Position numbers and translations under genes: made by a program. DNA of 64,000 bases from an uncultured bacterium (lineage in GTDB: Bacteria > Desulfobacterota > BSN033 > UBA1163). Position 1 is the first letter of the stretch. Each line of letters begins with the position of its first letter. The stretch lies in NCBI GenBank assembly GCA_938002255.1, contig CALLAL010000001.1:29127-93126 (forward strand). Direction: 5' to 3'. Of the stretch, positions 1-6,429 are shown one piece after another. The notes beneath the pieces are model-generated. The model worked only from the letters and a program-made list of their open reading frames with translations. It was not told the origin of the DNA and did no database searches.

Positions 1-1
1 A

Positions 2-733
2 GATCTTTTAAGGATGGATGCGGAATCGCTCCGAAAGGTCAGAGCCAGACTCCAGATCATCTTCCAGGATCCTTACTCCTCCTTGAATCCCCGGATGACT
101 GCAGGAGAGATCATTGCAGAACCCATTCGCAACCACACCCGCTGTTCACGAAAGGAGATCCAGGACCAGGTTTCTTTTCTCATGGATAAGGTGGGGCTTC
201 ATCCGGAACAGGCGCATCGATTTCCTCATGAGTTCAGCGGCGGCCAGCGTCAACGGATTGGTATTGCACGGGCCTTGGCCCTCCATCCCAGGCTGATTAT
301 CTGCGATGAACCTGTGTCCGCTCTCGATGTTTCCATCCAGGCACAGGTGATCAACCTTCTGGTCAACCTCCAGGAGGAAATGGGGCTTTCCTATCTCTTC
401 ATCGCACATGATTTGAGCGTGGTGGAGCATATCAGCGACCGGGTGGCTGTGATGTACCTTGGGAAGATCGTTGAGCTGGCAAAGGATACCGTTCTCTATA
501 GCTCACCCAAACATCCCTATACAGAGGCGCTCCTCTCAGCTGTTCCTATTCCCAACCCGAAGATGAAAAAACAGAGGATTCTCCTTCAGGGAGAGATTCC
601 CAGTCCGATCAACCTTCCAAAGGGATGTCGATTTTATAGCAGATGCTCCTATCGAATGGACCACTGCAGAGAGGTTGATCCAGAGTTCAAGGACTTAGGT
701 GAAGGACATTGGGTCGCCTGTCATCTTTACTGA
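2..733 (+). CDS. Oligopeptide/dipeptide ABC transporter ATP-binding protein (5' partial)
   Basis: Hydrolyses ATP to drive uptake of peptides or similar solutes through an Opp/Dpp-type inner-membrane transporter. The frame is open from base 2, so the gene begins before the window and the Walker A motif is missing here. Visible in order are the Q-loop (FQDPYSSLNP), the signature FSGGQRQRIGIARAL, Walker B LIICDEPVSALD, the switch histidine in IAHDLSVV, and the C-terminal oligopeptide-transporter domain with its paired cysteines (GCRFYSRCSYRMDHC). This C-terminal domain separates OppF/DppF/OppD proteins from other ABC ATPases; the short spacing suggests the OppF/DppF member. It ends one base before the stop of the convergent nitroreductase gene. 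The substrate cannot be told. Confidence 0.93.
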   Translation, partial: DLLRMDAESLRKVRARLQIIFQDPYSSLNPRMTAGEIIAEPIRNHTRCSRKEIQDQVSFLMDKVGLHPEQAHRFPHEFSGGQRQRIGIARALALHPRLIICDEPVSALDVSIQAQVINLLVNLQEEMGLSYLFIAHDLSVVEHISDRVAVMYLGKIVELAKDTVLYSSPKHPYTEALLSAVPIPNPKMKKQRILLQGEIPSPINLPKGCRFYSRCSYRMDHCREVDPEFKDLGEGHWVACHLY

Positions 734-1573
734 TTAAAAAATTTTAAAACCTGCATTTTGAATCGATTCTTTTATCCGGTGGTTCATGCGGACCATCACT
801 TTGGTGGGATACCTTACTTTAAAGAGGAATTGGGCGTTGTTCTGAATATCGAGTCGTTTCATCTCCTTCTTCACGCGGTCTAAAAATCTGGTGGTCTCCT
901 GCTTTTCTGCCTCAAGGGCTTCAACGAAGGCTCTTTCAAGATACTTCTCCATGTCCTCATCGATCTTGCCATACTTGTCATCGAAGGCTTTTTGAATCGC
1001 TTCTTTCTCTAAGGGTTGGTATTTCTCATGGTGGGTGATCGTCTCTCTCTTCAATTTGGGAATGTGCTGAGGAATCGATTTCGGGTACCCGAGGCAAAGG
1101 ACCATCAGGGGAAGGACATATTCAGGGATTTGAAAATATTTTCTTGTCTCATCGATCTCATGCTGAATAGAACCGATGTAGACCGAGCCGAGCCCCAGGC
1201 TCTCAGCAAGGATGACCACATTCTGGGCAGCAGCCATCAGGTCTGCGTAGGCAATAAGAAAGTGATTAAGCGCCTGCTCACCTCTGAAATCAGTCTGACA
1301 CAATTCTGCCCACTTCTTAACTCGATAAAAATCGAGACAGAAGATCATAGAAAGGGGAGCATTCTTGACCCAGGGTTGACCTCCTGCCAGTTCGGAAAGC
1401 TTATTTCTTGACTCTGGATTGCGTACGACAATGATCGAGAGAGGTTGGATGTTACCTCCGGAAGGAGCGTTATTGGCCACATCCATCAGTTTTTCGATCA
1501 CCGATTCAGGAACCTCTCGATCGTGAAATGCCCTGACTGACCTTCGCTTCATCATCAATTCGTAGGTGTCCAT
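734..1573 (-). CDS. Nitroreductase family FMN oxidoreductase
   Basis: Predicted cytoplasmic FMN-dependent NAD(P)H oxidoreductase of 279 aa. The N-terminus has the family pattern: RRSVRAFHDREVPESVIEKLMDVANNAPSGGNIQP, with the Arg/Ser FMN-phosphate contacts and the Asn-Ala-Pro-Ser-Gly-Gly-Asn loop; GLGSVYIGSI and LCLGYPKS mark the C-terminal FMN-contacting part. A 70-residue charged tail after the core fold is longer than in classic NfsB-type enzymes. The ATG at 1571-1573 follows GAAAGGAAGG, a good ribosome site. It is divergent from the TrpD-like gene and appears to be a single-gene unit with its own promoter. The physiological substrate is unknown. Confidence 0.88.
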   Translation of the reverse strand: MDTYELMMKRRSVRAFHDREVPESVIEKLMDVANNAPSGGNIQPLSIIVVRNPESRNKLSELAGGQPWVKNAPLSMIFCLDFYRVKKWAELCQTDFRGEQALNHFLIAYADLMAAAQNVVILAESLGLGSVYIGSIQHEIDETRKYFQIPEYVLPLMVLCLGYPKSIPQHIPKLKRETITHHEKYQPLEKEAIQKAFDDKYGKIDEDMEKYLERAFVEALEAEKQETTRFLDRVKKEMKRLDIQNNAQFLFKVRYPTKVMVRMNHRIKESIQNAGFKIF

Positions 1574-1605
1574 GGACCTTCCTTTCTCTCCAAACGGTCT
1601 GTATG

Positions 1606-1634
1606 AGATTAACAGAGAGTTTCCATCTTGACAA
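1606..1634 (-). promoter_or_regulatory. Sigma-70-type promoter of the nitroreductase gene
   Basis: On the minus strand, TTGTCA (1629-1634) and TAATCT (1606-1611) are separated by 17 bp, placing transcription about 30 bp upstream of the nitroreductase ATG. The -35 lies in the palindrome CTTGACAAG, whose plus-strand reading is the -35 of the opposing promoter. Confidence 0.5.
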
Positions 1635-1656
1635 GTCGTTTGAAATTTGCTAAAAG
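1628..1656 (+). promoter_or_regulatory. Candidate promoter for the TrpD-like gene leader
   Basis: On the plus strand TTGACA (1628-1633) is followed after 17 bp by TAAAAG (1651-1656), a weak -10. It would give a leader of about 270 nt containing two terminator-like hairpins before the gene at 1934. It shares its -35 palindrome with the divergent nitroreductase promoter. Confidence 0.4.
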
Positions 1657-1785
1657 AAAAAACACGGGTTAGAAAAAATCAAAGGAGGATCGATTGAGGT
1701 TAAAGAAGATATACTGGTGGTGCTGGCAGAATTATAGAGGGGAGGTCTGCCCGGCACCGTTCTAATTTTTCAAATTGAATCAAGA

Positions 1786-1841
1786 GGCCATGGGCGGCTT
1801 CCCTGCCTGCGATAGGCAGGCCGACCCCCATGGCCTTTTTT
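1786..1841 (+). terminator. Long two-tier hairpin with T-tract in the leader
   Basis: GGCCATGGG (1786-1794) pairs with CCCATGGCC (1827-1835); inside it CGGC pairs with GCCG and CTGCCT with AGGCAG, giving about 19 bp of stem, followed by six Ts. It fits an intrinsic terminator or attenuator between the candidate promoter and the TrpD-like gene. No ORF in 1574-1933 was judged coding, and no known riboswitch class was recognised. Confidence 0.6.
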
Positions 1842-1871
1842 CTTTTTGCCTGTTTTGGAGAAAGGATTTCA

Positions 1872-1904
1872 AAGGCTATGGAAATCATCCATAGCCTTTT
1901 TTAT
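1872..1904 (+). terminator. Second leader terminator hairpin
   Basis: AAGGCTATGG (1872-1881) and CCATAGCCTT (1889-1898) form a perfect 10-bp stem with a 7-nt loop and run into a T-rich stretch. It ends only about 30 bp before the ATG at 1934 and lies on the same strand, so reading into that gene would need read-through or anti-termination. Confidence 0.65.
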
Positions 1905-1933
1905 TTCTAAAATCCAAATAAAAGGAGAAGAAA

Positions 1934-3028
1934 ATGATTAAAGAAGCGATTGGCAAACTGGTGTTGAGGAAAGATTTGACGGACGAAGAGATGATAGAAT
2001 CCATGAGGGAAATCGTATCCAGAAAGGCATCCATAGCGGGGATAGCGGCCTTCCTCACCGCATTGAGGATGAAAGGAGAGACCCCCGAAGAGATCACAGC
2101 AGGAGCAAAGGTGATCAAGGAGAAATCTTTAAGACTTCCTTTAGGAGAAGAAGCCATCTGTCTGGACAGGGAAGAGATCACGGTTGAGAGGGAAACCATA
2201 CTAAGCACGGCAAAAGATTTTTCGGGAGAGACTACCATCTTCAATATCTCAACAGCGACCGCCCTGGTCGTGGCAGGAGGGGGGGTAAAGGTGGCAAAAT
2301 ATGTTAGAACACCTGCCCCACCTCTTTGCGGTTGCGCCAATGTCGTTGCAGCTCTGGGAGTCCATCTTGACTTAACGCCCAGTCAGATTGAAAGATGTTT
2401 CAAAACCCTGGGCATCTGTTTTTTTCATGACCCTCTGGTCCACAATGGAATGGATCACCTTCTTGCTCTTCGAAAGAAGATTGGCATCCGGTCCCTTCTC
2501 AATCTCATTGACCCACTCATCAATCCTGGAGGGGCAACCACCCAGATACTGGGCGTTTATGACCCCAATCTAACAGAAACGATGGCCATTGTTCTTGGTA
2601 ACCTCGGAATCAAAAGAGGGCTTGTGGTTCATGGAAAGGACACACTGGATGAGATGAGCATCACAGGAGAAACGAAAGTGACTGAGTTGAGAGAGGGGAT
2701 AGTGAAGACCTATACGATCAGCCCGGAGGACTTTGGCCTGCGGCGATGGGGAGTTGGTGAGATCAAAGGAGGAACGAAAGAGGAGAATGCAAAGATGATT
2801 CGCAAGATCTTGGAGGGGGAGAGAGGAGGAGGGAGGGAGGTTACCCTGTTAAATGCCGCTTCCGCCTTTTATATGGCTGGAAGGGTAAAAGACCTTAAGG
2901 AAGGAATTGGAATGGCAGAGGAAGCCATTGATTCGGGGAACGCTTTTAAAACTCTCGAAAGGCTCATTCGTTTTACCAATTCAGAAAACCGATTCGTGAG
3001 AGGCGAACTGACAACAGAGATGAGATAA
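1934..3028 (+). CDS. Divergent TrpD (anthranilate phosphoribosyltransferase)-like protein, PRPP motifs lost
   Basis: 364 aa aligning along its length with anthranilate phosphoribosyltransferase: the helical N-terminal domain (AIGKLVLRKDLTDEEMIESM), FNISTATALVVAGGGVKVAK, LGVHLDLTPSQIERC, NLIDPLINPGGATTQILGVYDP, and LDEMSITG carrying the Asp-Glu pair. The conserved GTGGD loop is STAKD here (91-95), and the KHGNR segment after the strand is KYVRT (122-126), with SSKCGSADV replaced by APPLCGCANV. In TrpD these segments bind PRPP and anthranilate, so normal catalysis is doubtful and no other trp gene is nearby. ATG follows AAAGGAGAAGAAA. Possibly a paralogue with a new role. The stop codon overlaps the target duplication of the repeat that follows. 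Confidence 0.75.
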   Translation: MIKEAIGKLVLRKDLTDEEMIESMREIVSRKASIAGIAAFLTALRMKGETPEEITAGAKVIKEKSLRLPLGEEAICLDREEITVERETILSTAKDFSGETTIFNISTATALVVAGGGVKVAKYVRTPAPPLCGCANVVAALGVHLDLTPSQIERCFKTLGICFFHDPLVHNGMDHLLALRKKIGIRSLLNLIDPLINPGGATTQILGVYDPNLTETMAIVLGNLGIKRGLVVHGKDTLDEMSITGETKVTELREGIVKTYTISPEDFGLRRWGVGEIKGGTKEENAKMIRKILEGERGGGREVTLLNAASAFYMAGRVKDLKEGIGMAEEAIDSGNAFKTLERLIRFTNSENRFVRGELTTEMR

Positions 3029-3033
3029 AGGGT

Positions 3034-3259
3034 GTAACCCCTCAGTGATGGGGTGTTTGCAGTTTAAAAGGGTTGGAACGTTCCTCCTCCAAAACCTTGA
3101 ATAGCGGTTATAAAAGGTTATCCTCATCGAAGCCCTCATGCCCTTTGAGTCGGATTTTTTTGAATCAGATGGGGTCGTTTTGACGAACAGAGGTTTCGCT
3201 TAAAGGTTTTTCCGAGGCAACCTCCCAACCCTTTTTTATTTCTTTAACTGAGGGGTTAC
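3034..3259 (+). repeat. 226-bp MITE-like element, copy 1
   Basis: Bounded by GTAACCCCTCAGT (3034-3046) and its inverted copy ending at 3259. The flanks are identical 8-mers, TAAAGGGT at 3026-3033 and 3260-3267, a textbook target-site duplication. The same 226-bp sequence recurs at 27337-27562 (inverted) and 33844-34069. No intact reading frame is shared by the copies, so it is non-autonomous. GTAA ends with 8-bp duplications are the known signature of the IS66 family; relatedness is inferred. Confidence 0.88.
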
Positions 3260-3278
3260 TAAAGGGTCTCTTTTTTTA

Positions 3279-3307
3279 TTGACAGGGGTGGGAAATCGGT
3301 TTATTGA
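3279..3307 (+). promoter_or_regulatory. Promoter of the first thiolase gene
   Basis: TTGACA (3279-3284), a 17-bp spacer, and TATTGA (3302-3307) lie just beyond the MITE right end and about 30 bp upstream of the thiolase ATG. The promoter starts only 12 bp past the target duplication. Confidence 0.6.
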
Positions 3308-3338
3308 ATCAACAACAATCCTAAAAAAGGGGGATGCT

Positions 3339-4562
3339 ATGGGACAGGGTGATGTTGTTGTGGTGAGTGCGGTGCGAACACCTTTTGGGAAATTTGGAGG
3401 AACCCTTAGAGACATTCCTTCAATTGACCTTGGAGCCATGGTGATTCGAGAAGTTCTCCAGCGAGTCAATATAAAAGGGGAAGAAGTGGAAGAGACCTAT
3501 TATGGGGTTGCCGTACCAGGGGAGGTGGGGCTTGAGACTGATGTTCCAGCCAGGCAAGCCACGCTTAAGGCAGGGTTTCCAGGAGATTCCATCTCCATTA
3601 CACTGGACCGAGCCTGCTGTTCATCGATGGCGGCCGTGAGGCTGGGGTATCGGGCGATCAAAGCCGGGGAAATTGAAATTGCCCTGGGAGTTGGAGCTGA
3701 AAATATGAGTCGAACCCCGCTGATTGTCCCGCCTTATGTTCGATGGGGAAGTCGGTTGGGAAACATCGAGGTCTGGGATGGTCTCTTTGAGCTGGGATAC
3801 AAAGGATTTAATCCTGTCTCGGTTGATACCGGTGAGGTTGCACTCGAATATGGAGTCAGCCGGGAGGACCAAGACCGCTGGGCTTATGAAAGTCAAATGA
3901 AATATGACAGGGCTTTTAAAGAGGGAAAATTTAAGGTAGGGGAGGAGTTGATGAGGGTTGAAATTCCCCAGGGGAAAAAACCTCCCCTCCTTTTTGAAAA
4001 GGATGAGTTTCCAAAACCGGATACCACGATGGAAAGACTTGCTAAGCTGCCAACGGTCTATGGAAGCCCCACAGTAACTGCGGGCAATGCCCCTGGGCTT
4101 GATACGGGCGCTTCAGCTATTCTTATCATGAGCGAAAGGAAAGCCAAAGAGAAGGGACTTAAACCTCTTGCCAGAATCATTTCCATGATTGCCACCGCTA
4201 CTGCTCCGAGATTGATTGCTGCCATTCCGGGATTTACCATTCAGAGGGTTCTTGAGAAAGCAGGTCTCCGTCTCGACCAGATGGATTTAATCGAGGTCAA
4301 TGAAGCCTTTGCCGCCATGCCACTCGTAAGTGCCAAGATTCTGTCGAACGGTCATCCCGAAAAGATGAAAAAGATCCTTGAAAAAACAAATGTGAATGGA
4401 GGTGCCATTGCTATTGGACATCCTGTAGGGGCAAGTGGGGCAAGAATATTGATGACCCTGATTTACGAATTGAGAAGAAGGGGTGGTGGGATGGGGGTGG
4501 CTTCCATCTGTGGAGGATTAGCCCAGGGCGAAGGCGCCATCATTCAGGTGGATGGAGAATAG
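3339..4562 (+). CDS. Thiolase (acetyl-CoA C-acetyl/acyltransferase)
   Basis: Cleaves 3-ketoacyl-CoA with CoA, or condenses two acyl-CoAs, in the cytoplasm. 407 aa from ATG 3339, preceded by AAAAAGGGGGATGCT; an upstream in-frame start at 3279 would sit inside the promoter. The nucleophilic cysteine lies in DRACCSSMAAV, the catalytic His in [19 protein letters not shown], and the second Cys in SICGGLAQGEG. The last motif lacks the usual GGGMG string and the first has Ser where most thiolases have Gly, so chain-length preference may differ from the other two thiolases in the window. Monocistronic, downstream of a MITE copy. Confidence 0.9.
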   Translation: MGQGDVVVVSAVRTPFGKFGGTLRDIPSIDLGAMVIREVLQRVNIKGEEVEETYYGVAVPGEVGLETDVPARQATLKAGFPGDSISITLDRACCSSMAAVRLGYRAIKAGEIEIALGVGAENMSRTPLIVPPYVRWGSRLGNIEVWDGLFELGYKGFNPVSVDTGEVALEYGVSREDQDRWAYESQMKYDRAFKEGKFKVGEELMRVEIPQGKKPPLLFEKDEFPKPDTTMERLAKLPTVYGSPTVTAGNAPGLDTGASAILIMSERKAKEKGLKPLARIISMIATATAPRLIAAIPGFTIQRVLEKAGLRLDQMDLIEVNEAFAAMPLVSAKILSNGHPEKMKKILEKTNVNGGAIAIGHPVGASGARILMTLIYELRRRGGGMGVASICGGLAQGEGAIIQVDGE

Positions 4563-5017
4563 GTTACCCTATCATTTGTAACCCCGGTGCCTTTTACACA
4601 ATAATTTTACACAATAGGGAGGCCAGTCAACGGAAACAAGGTATTTCTCTTTTCACCGCTTGATCAACTTTTCCCCCTTTGTTTTGCTGACCCCGGTGAA
4701 GGTGCTGGAAAGACATAGATAGTTTCATCTTCATTGATTTCAGATATGTAGGAACCAGTAAACCAATTAAGTATTTAAGTTTTTTTCTGATCAACTCCTC
4801 CGTAGGTGATTGGTGGGTAGCCGAATCTTTCAAAACCCTTCTTATTTCAATTTTGATAACCTATTGTTAATATTATAAATAATTCATTAAAGTCTGATCT
4901 AAAACGGGCTTGACGGTGATAGGTTTTTTCCTCTCTTTTATAGACATTAAAAATAACTTGACAAGGAAAGTGGGGCTGTGATAGAAAACTGAAAGTTAAA
5001 TAAGGTTTCTATTGATT
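4563..5017 (+). other. Intergenic region between thiolase and TetR genes
   Basis: 455 bp with no convincing gene. It contains a tandem pair of TTTTACACAATA (4592-4603 and 4605-4616) and, near its 3' end, the TetR promoter. A 68-codon minus-strand frame at 4627-4833 has no recognisable motif or ribosome site and was not called. Confidence 0.5.
4958..4986 (+). promoter_or_regulatory. Candidate promoter of the TetR-MBL-fadN operon
   Basis: TTGACA (4958-4963), 17-bp spacer, ATAGAA (4981-4986) preceded by TG in the extended -10 position. Transcription would begin about 25 bp before the TetR ATG at 5018. Confidence 0.5.
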
Positions 5018-5602
5018 ATGGAATCGGAAAAAAGGGCTCAGATTTTAAGTCTTGCCAAAAAGAGGTTTGAGCGGTTTGGATTCAATAAAACGACGGTTGA
5101 TGAAATTGCCAGAGACGCTGGCATTTCGAAGCGGACACTCTATCAGGAATTTGAGAATAAAGAGAAGATTCTTGAAGAACTTCTGATGTACGAAGCTTTA
5201 TCCGTAAGAAAGGCTATTTTGAATCAGATTAATAAAATTTCTGATCCTTCTGAAAAACTTCAGATTTACATCCGGTTGTCCAACAAGTATCTTGAGCAGA
5301 ACCCATTTATTGTGAATGTCCTGAACGATGAATCAGGCTTCTATGCCCCTTTTCTCAAAGAGAAGCCCCACATTATCGAAACAGGAATCGAAGAGATCTT
5401 TATCTCTATTTTAAAAGAGGGGATAGAGAAGGGCATCTTTCGTAAGATGGACGAAAAGGTAGTCGGGCATTGCCTTTTTCTTCTTTTCAAAGGGTTTACC
5501 TATGGGAGGCAGAATACCCACCACTCCATCGGTTCGAACCAGATCAATGAGTTCATCAATTTTATACTGAGCGGAGTGGGTGCAAAAACATCTAATGTAT
5601 AA
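5018..5602 (+). CDS. TetR family transcriptional regulator
   Basis: 194-aa one-component repressor. The helix-turn-helix occupies residues about 5-52 (AQILSLAKKRFERFGFNKTTVDEIARDAGISKRTLYQEFENKEKILEELL), followed by an all-helical ligand domain. ATG 5018 is preferred to an in-frame TTG at 5012. The stop codon overlaps the start of the metallo-hydrolase gene by one base, and that gene overlaps fadN, so the regulator is the first gene of a fatty-acid operon and probably senses an acyl-CoA. The palindrome used by the second TetR system of this window was not found upstream of it, so it likely has its own operator. Confidence 0.9.
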   Translation: MESEKRAQILSLAKKRFERFGFNKTTVDEIARDAGISKRTLYQEFENKEKILEELLMYEALSVRKAILNQINKISDPSEKLQIYIRLSNKYLEQNPFIVNVLNDESGFYAPFLKEKPHIIETGIEEIFISILKEGIEKGIFRKMDEKVVGHCLFLLFKGFTYGRQNTHHSIGSNQINEFINFILSGVGAKTSNV

Positions 5603-6429
5603 TGATTCGATATTCGATCAAAAAAGAATTAAACGGGCCGGTCCATTCGATTCACATGACGAGTCGGATTCTTGGGATACCTGTCTTTAAAGTTCATGCT
5701 TATTATGTGGAAGGGCTTCTTATTGACACAGGTTTTATAAGGTGCAGGAAAGGGTTTTTAAAAGTGTGCGCGGATCTTCCGGAGATTCAGACCGTGATCA
5801 ACACGCATCACCACGAGGATCATACGGGCAACAATTTTTGGATGACCCGGAAGTATGGCATCATTCCCATGGCCCATCCGAATTCCGCCTCCTATACCCA
5901 CTCTCCCTCAAAGTGGGTCCGACTTTACCGACGATTCATCTGGGGAGCACCTCCTGGCTGGGAGATGACTCCAGTGGAGTGTGAAGTGCACACAAAGCAT
6001 CATCCGTTTTTAATCATCCACACTCCAGGACATTCGGATGACCATATCTGTCTCTATGAGCCGAACGAAGGCTGGTTATTTTCAGGCGATCTGTTTTTGG
6101 ATGAAGCAGTGAGGTATACGCGGGAAGACGAGGATCTTTATGAACTCCTTGATTCCCTGAAGAGGGTAGCCACCCTTAACCTCCGGAGGATGTTCTGTTC
6201 TTATTGTGGTGTTATTGAAAAACCAAGGGAGGCCCTTCAGAAAAAGATCGAGTTTCTTGAGAGTATCCGTGAGGGAGTTGAAGAAGGAGTGCGGCAAGGG
6301 TTCACTCCTAAAGAGATTCAACAAAGACTTCTTGGCCCAGGAGATCGGTTCCGTTGGATCACAGCAGGACAAATTTCTAAAAAGAATACCATTCAGGCAT
6401 TTTTAAAAAGAAAAGGAGTGGAACGATGA
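5602..6429 (+). CDS. Metallo-beta-lactamase-fold hydrolase
   Basis: 275-aa cytoplasmic hydrolase with a binuclear metal site: the HxHxDH motif is visible as HHHEDHTGNN (about residues 68-77), the next metal His is in HTPGHSDDH, and the bridging Asp in LFSGDLFLDE. A helical C-terminal part with GVRQGFTPKEIQQRLLG follows. It overlaps TetR by 1 nt and fadN by 4 nt (ATGA), so translation is coupled and the substrate is probably an acyl ester, thioester or lactone connected with beta-oxidation; that is inference from context. Similar proteins include glyoxalase II-like and acyl-homoserine-lactonase-like enzymes, but no specific subfamily is claimed. Confidence 0.85.
   Translation: MIRYSIKKELNGPVHSIHMTSRILGIPVFKVHAYYVEGLLIDTGFIRCRKGFLKVCADLPEIQTVINTHHHEDHTGNNFWMTRKYGIIPMAHPNSASYTHSPSKWVRLYRRFIWGAPPGWEMTPVECEVHTKHHPFLIIHTPGHSDDHICLYEPNEGWLFSGDLFLDEAVRYTREDEDLYELLDSLKRVATLNLRRMFCSYCGVIEKPREALQKKIEFLESIREGVEEGVRQGFTPKEIQQRLLGPGDRFRWITAGQISKKNTIQAFLKRKGVER

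Noticed and set aside
1700..1888. Minus-strand 62-codon frame across the leader hairpins
   Set aside because: It is produced by reading through the two inverted repeats; no start signal supports it.
1934..3028. Functional TrpD of tryptophan biosynthesis
   Set aside because: PRPP and anthranilate motifs are missing and no other trp gene is near.
4627..4833. Minus-strand 68-codon frame between thiolase and TetR genes
   Set aside because: No domain, no ribosome site, and the composition is like the surrounding non-coding sequence.
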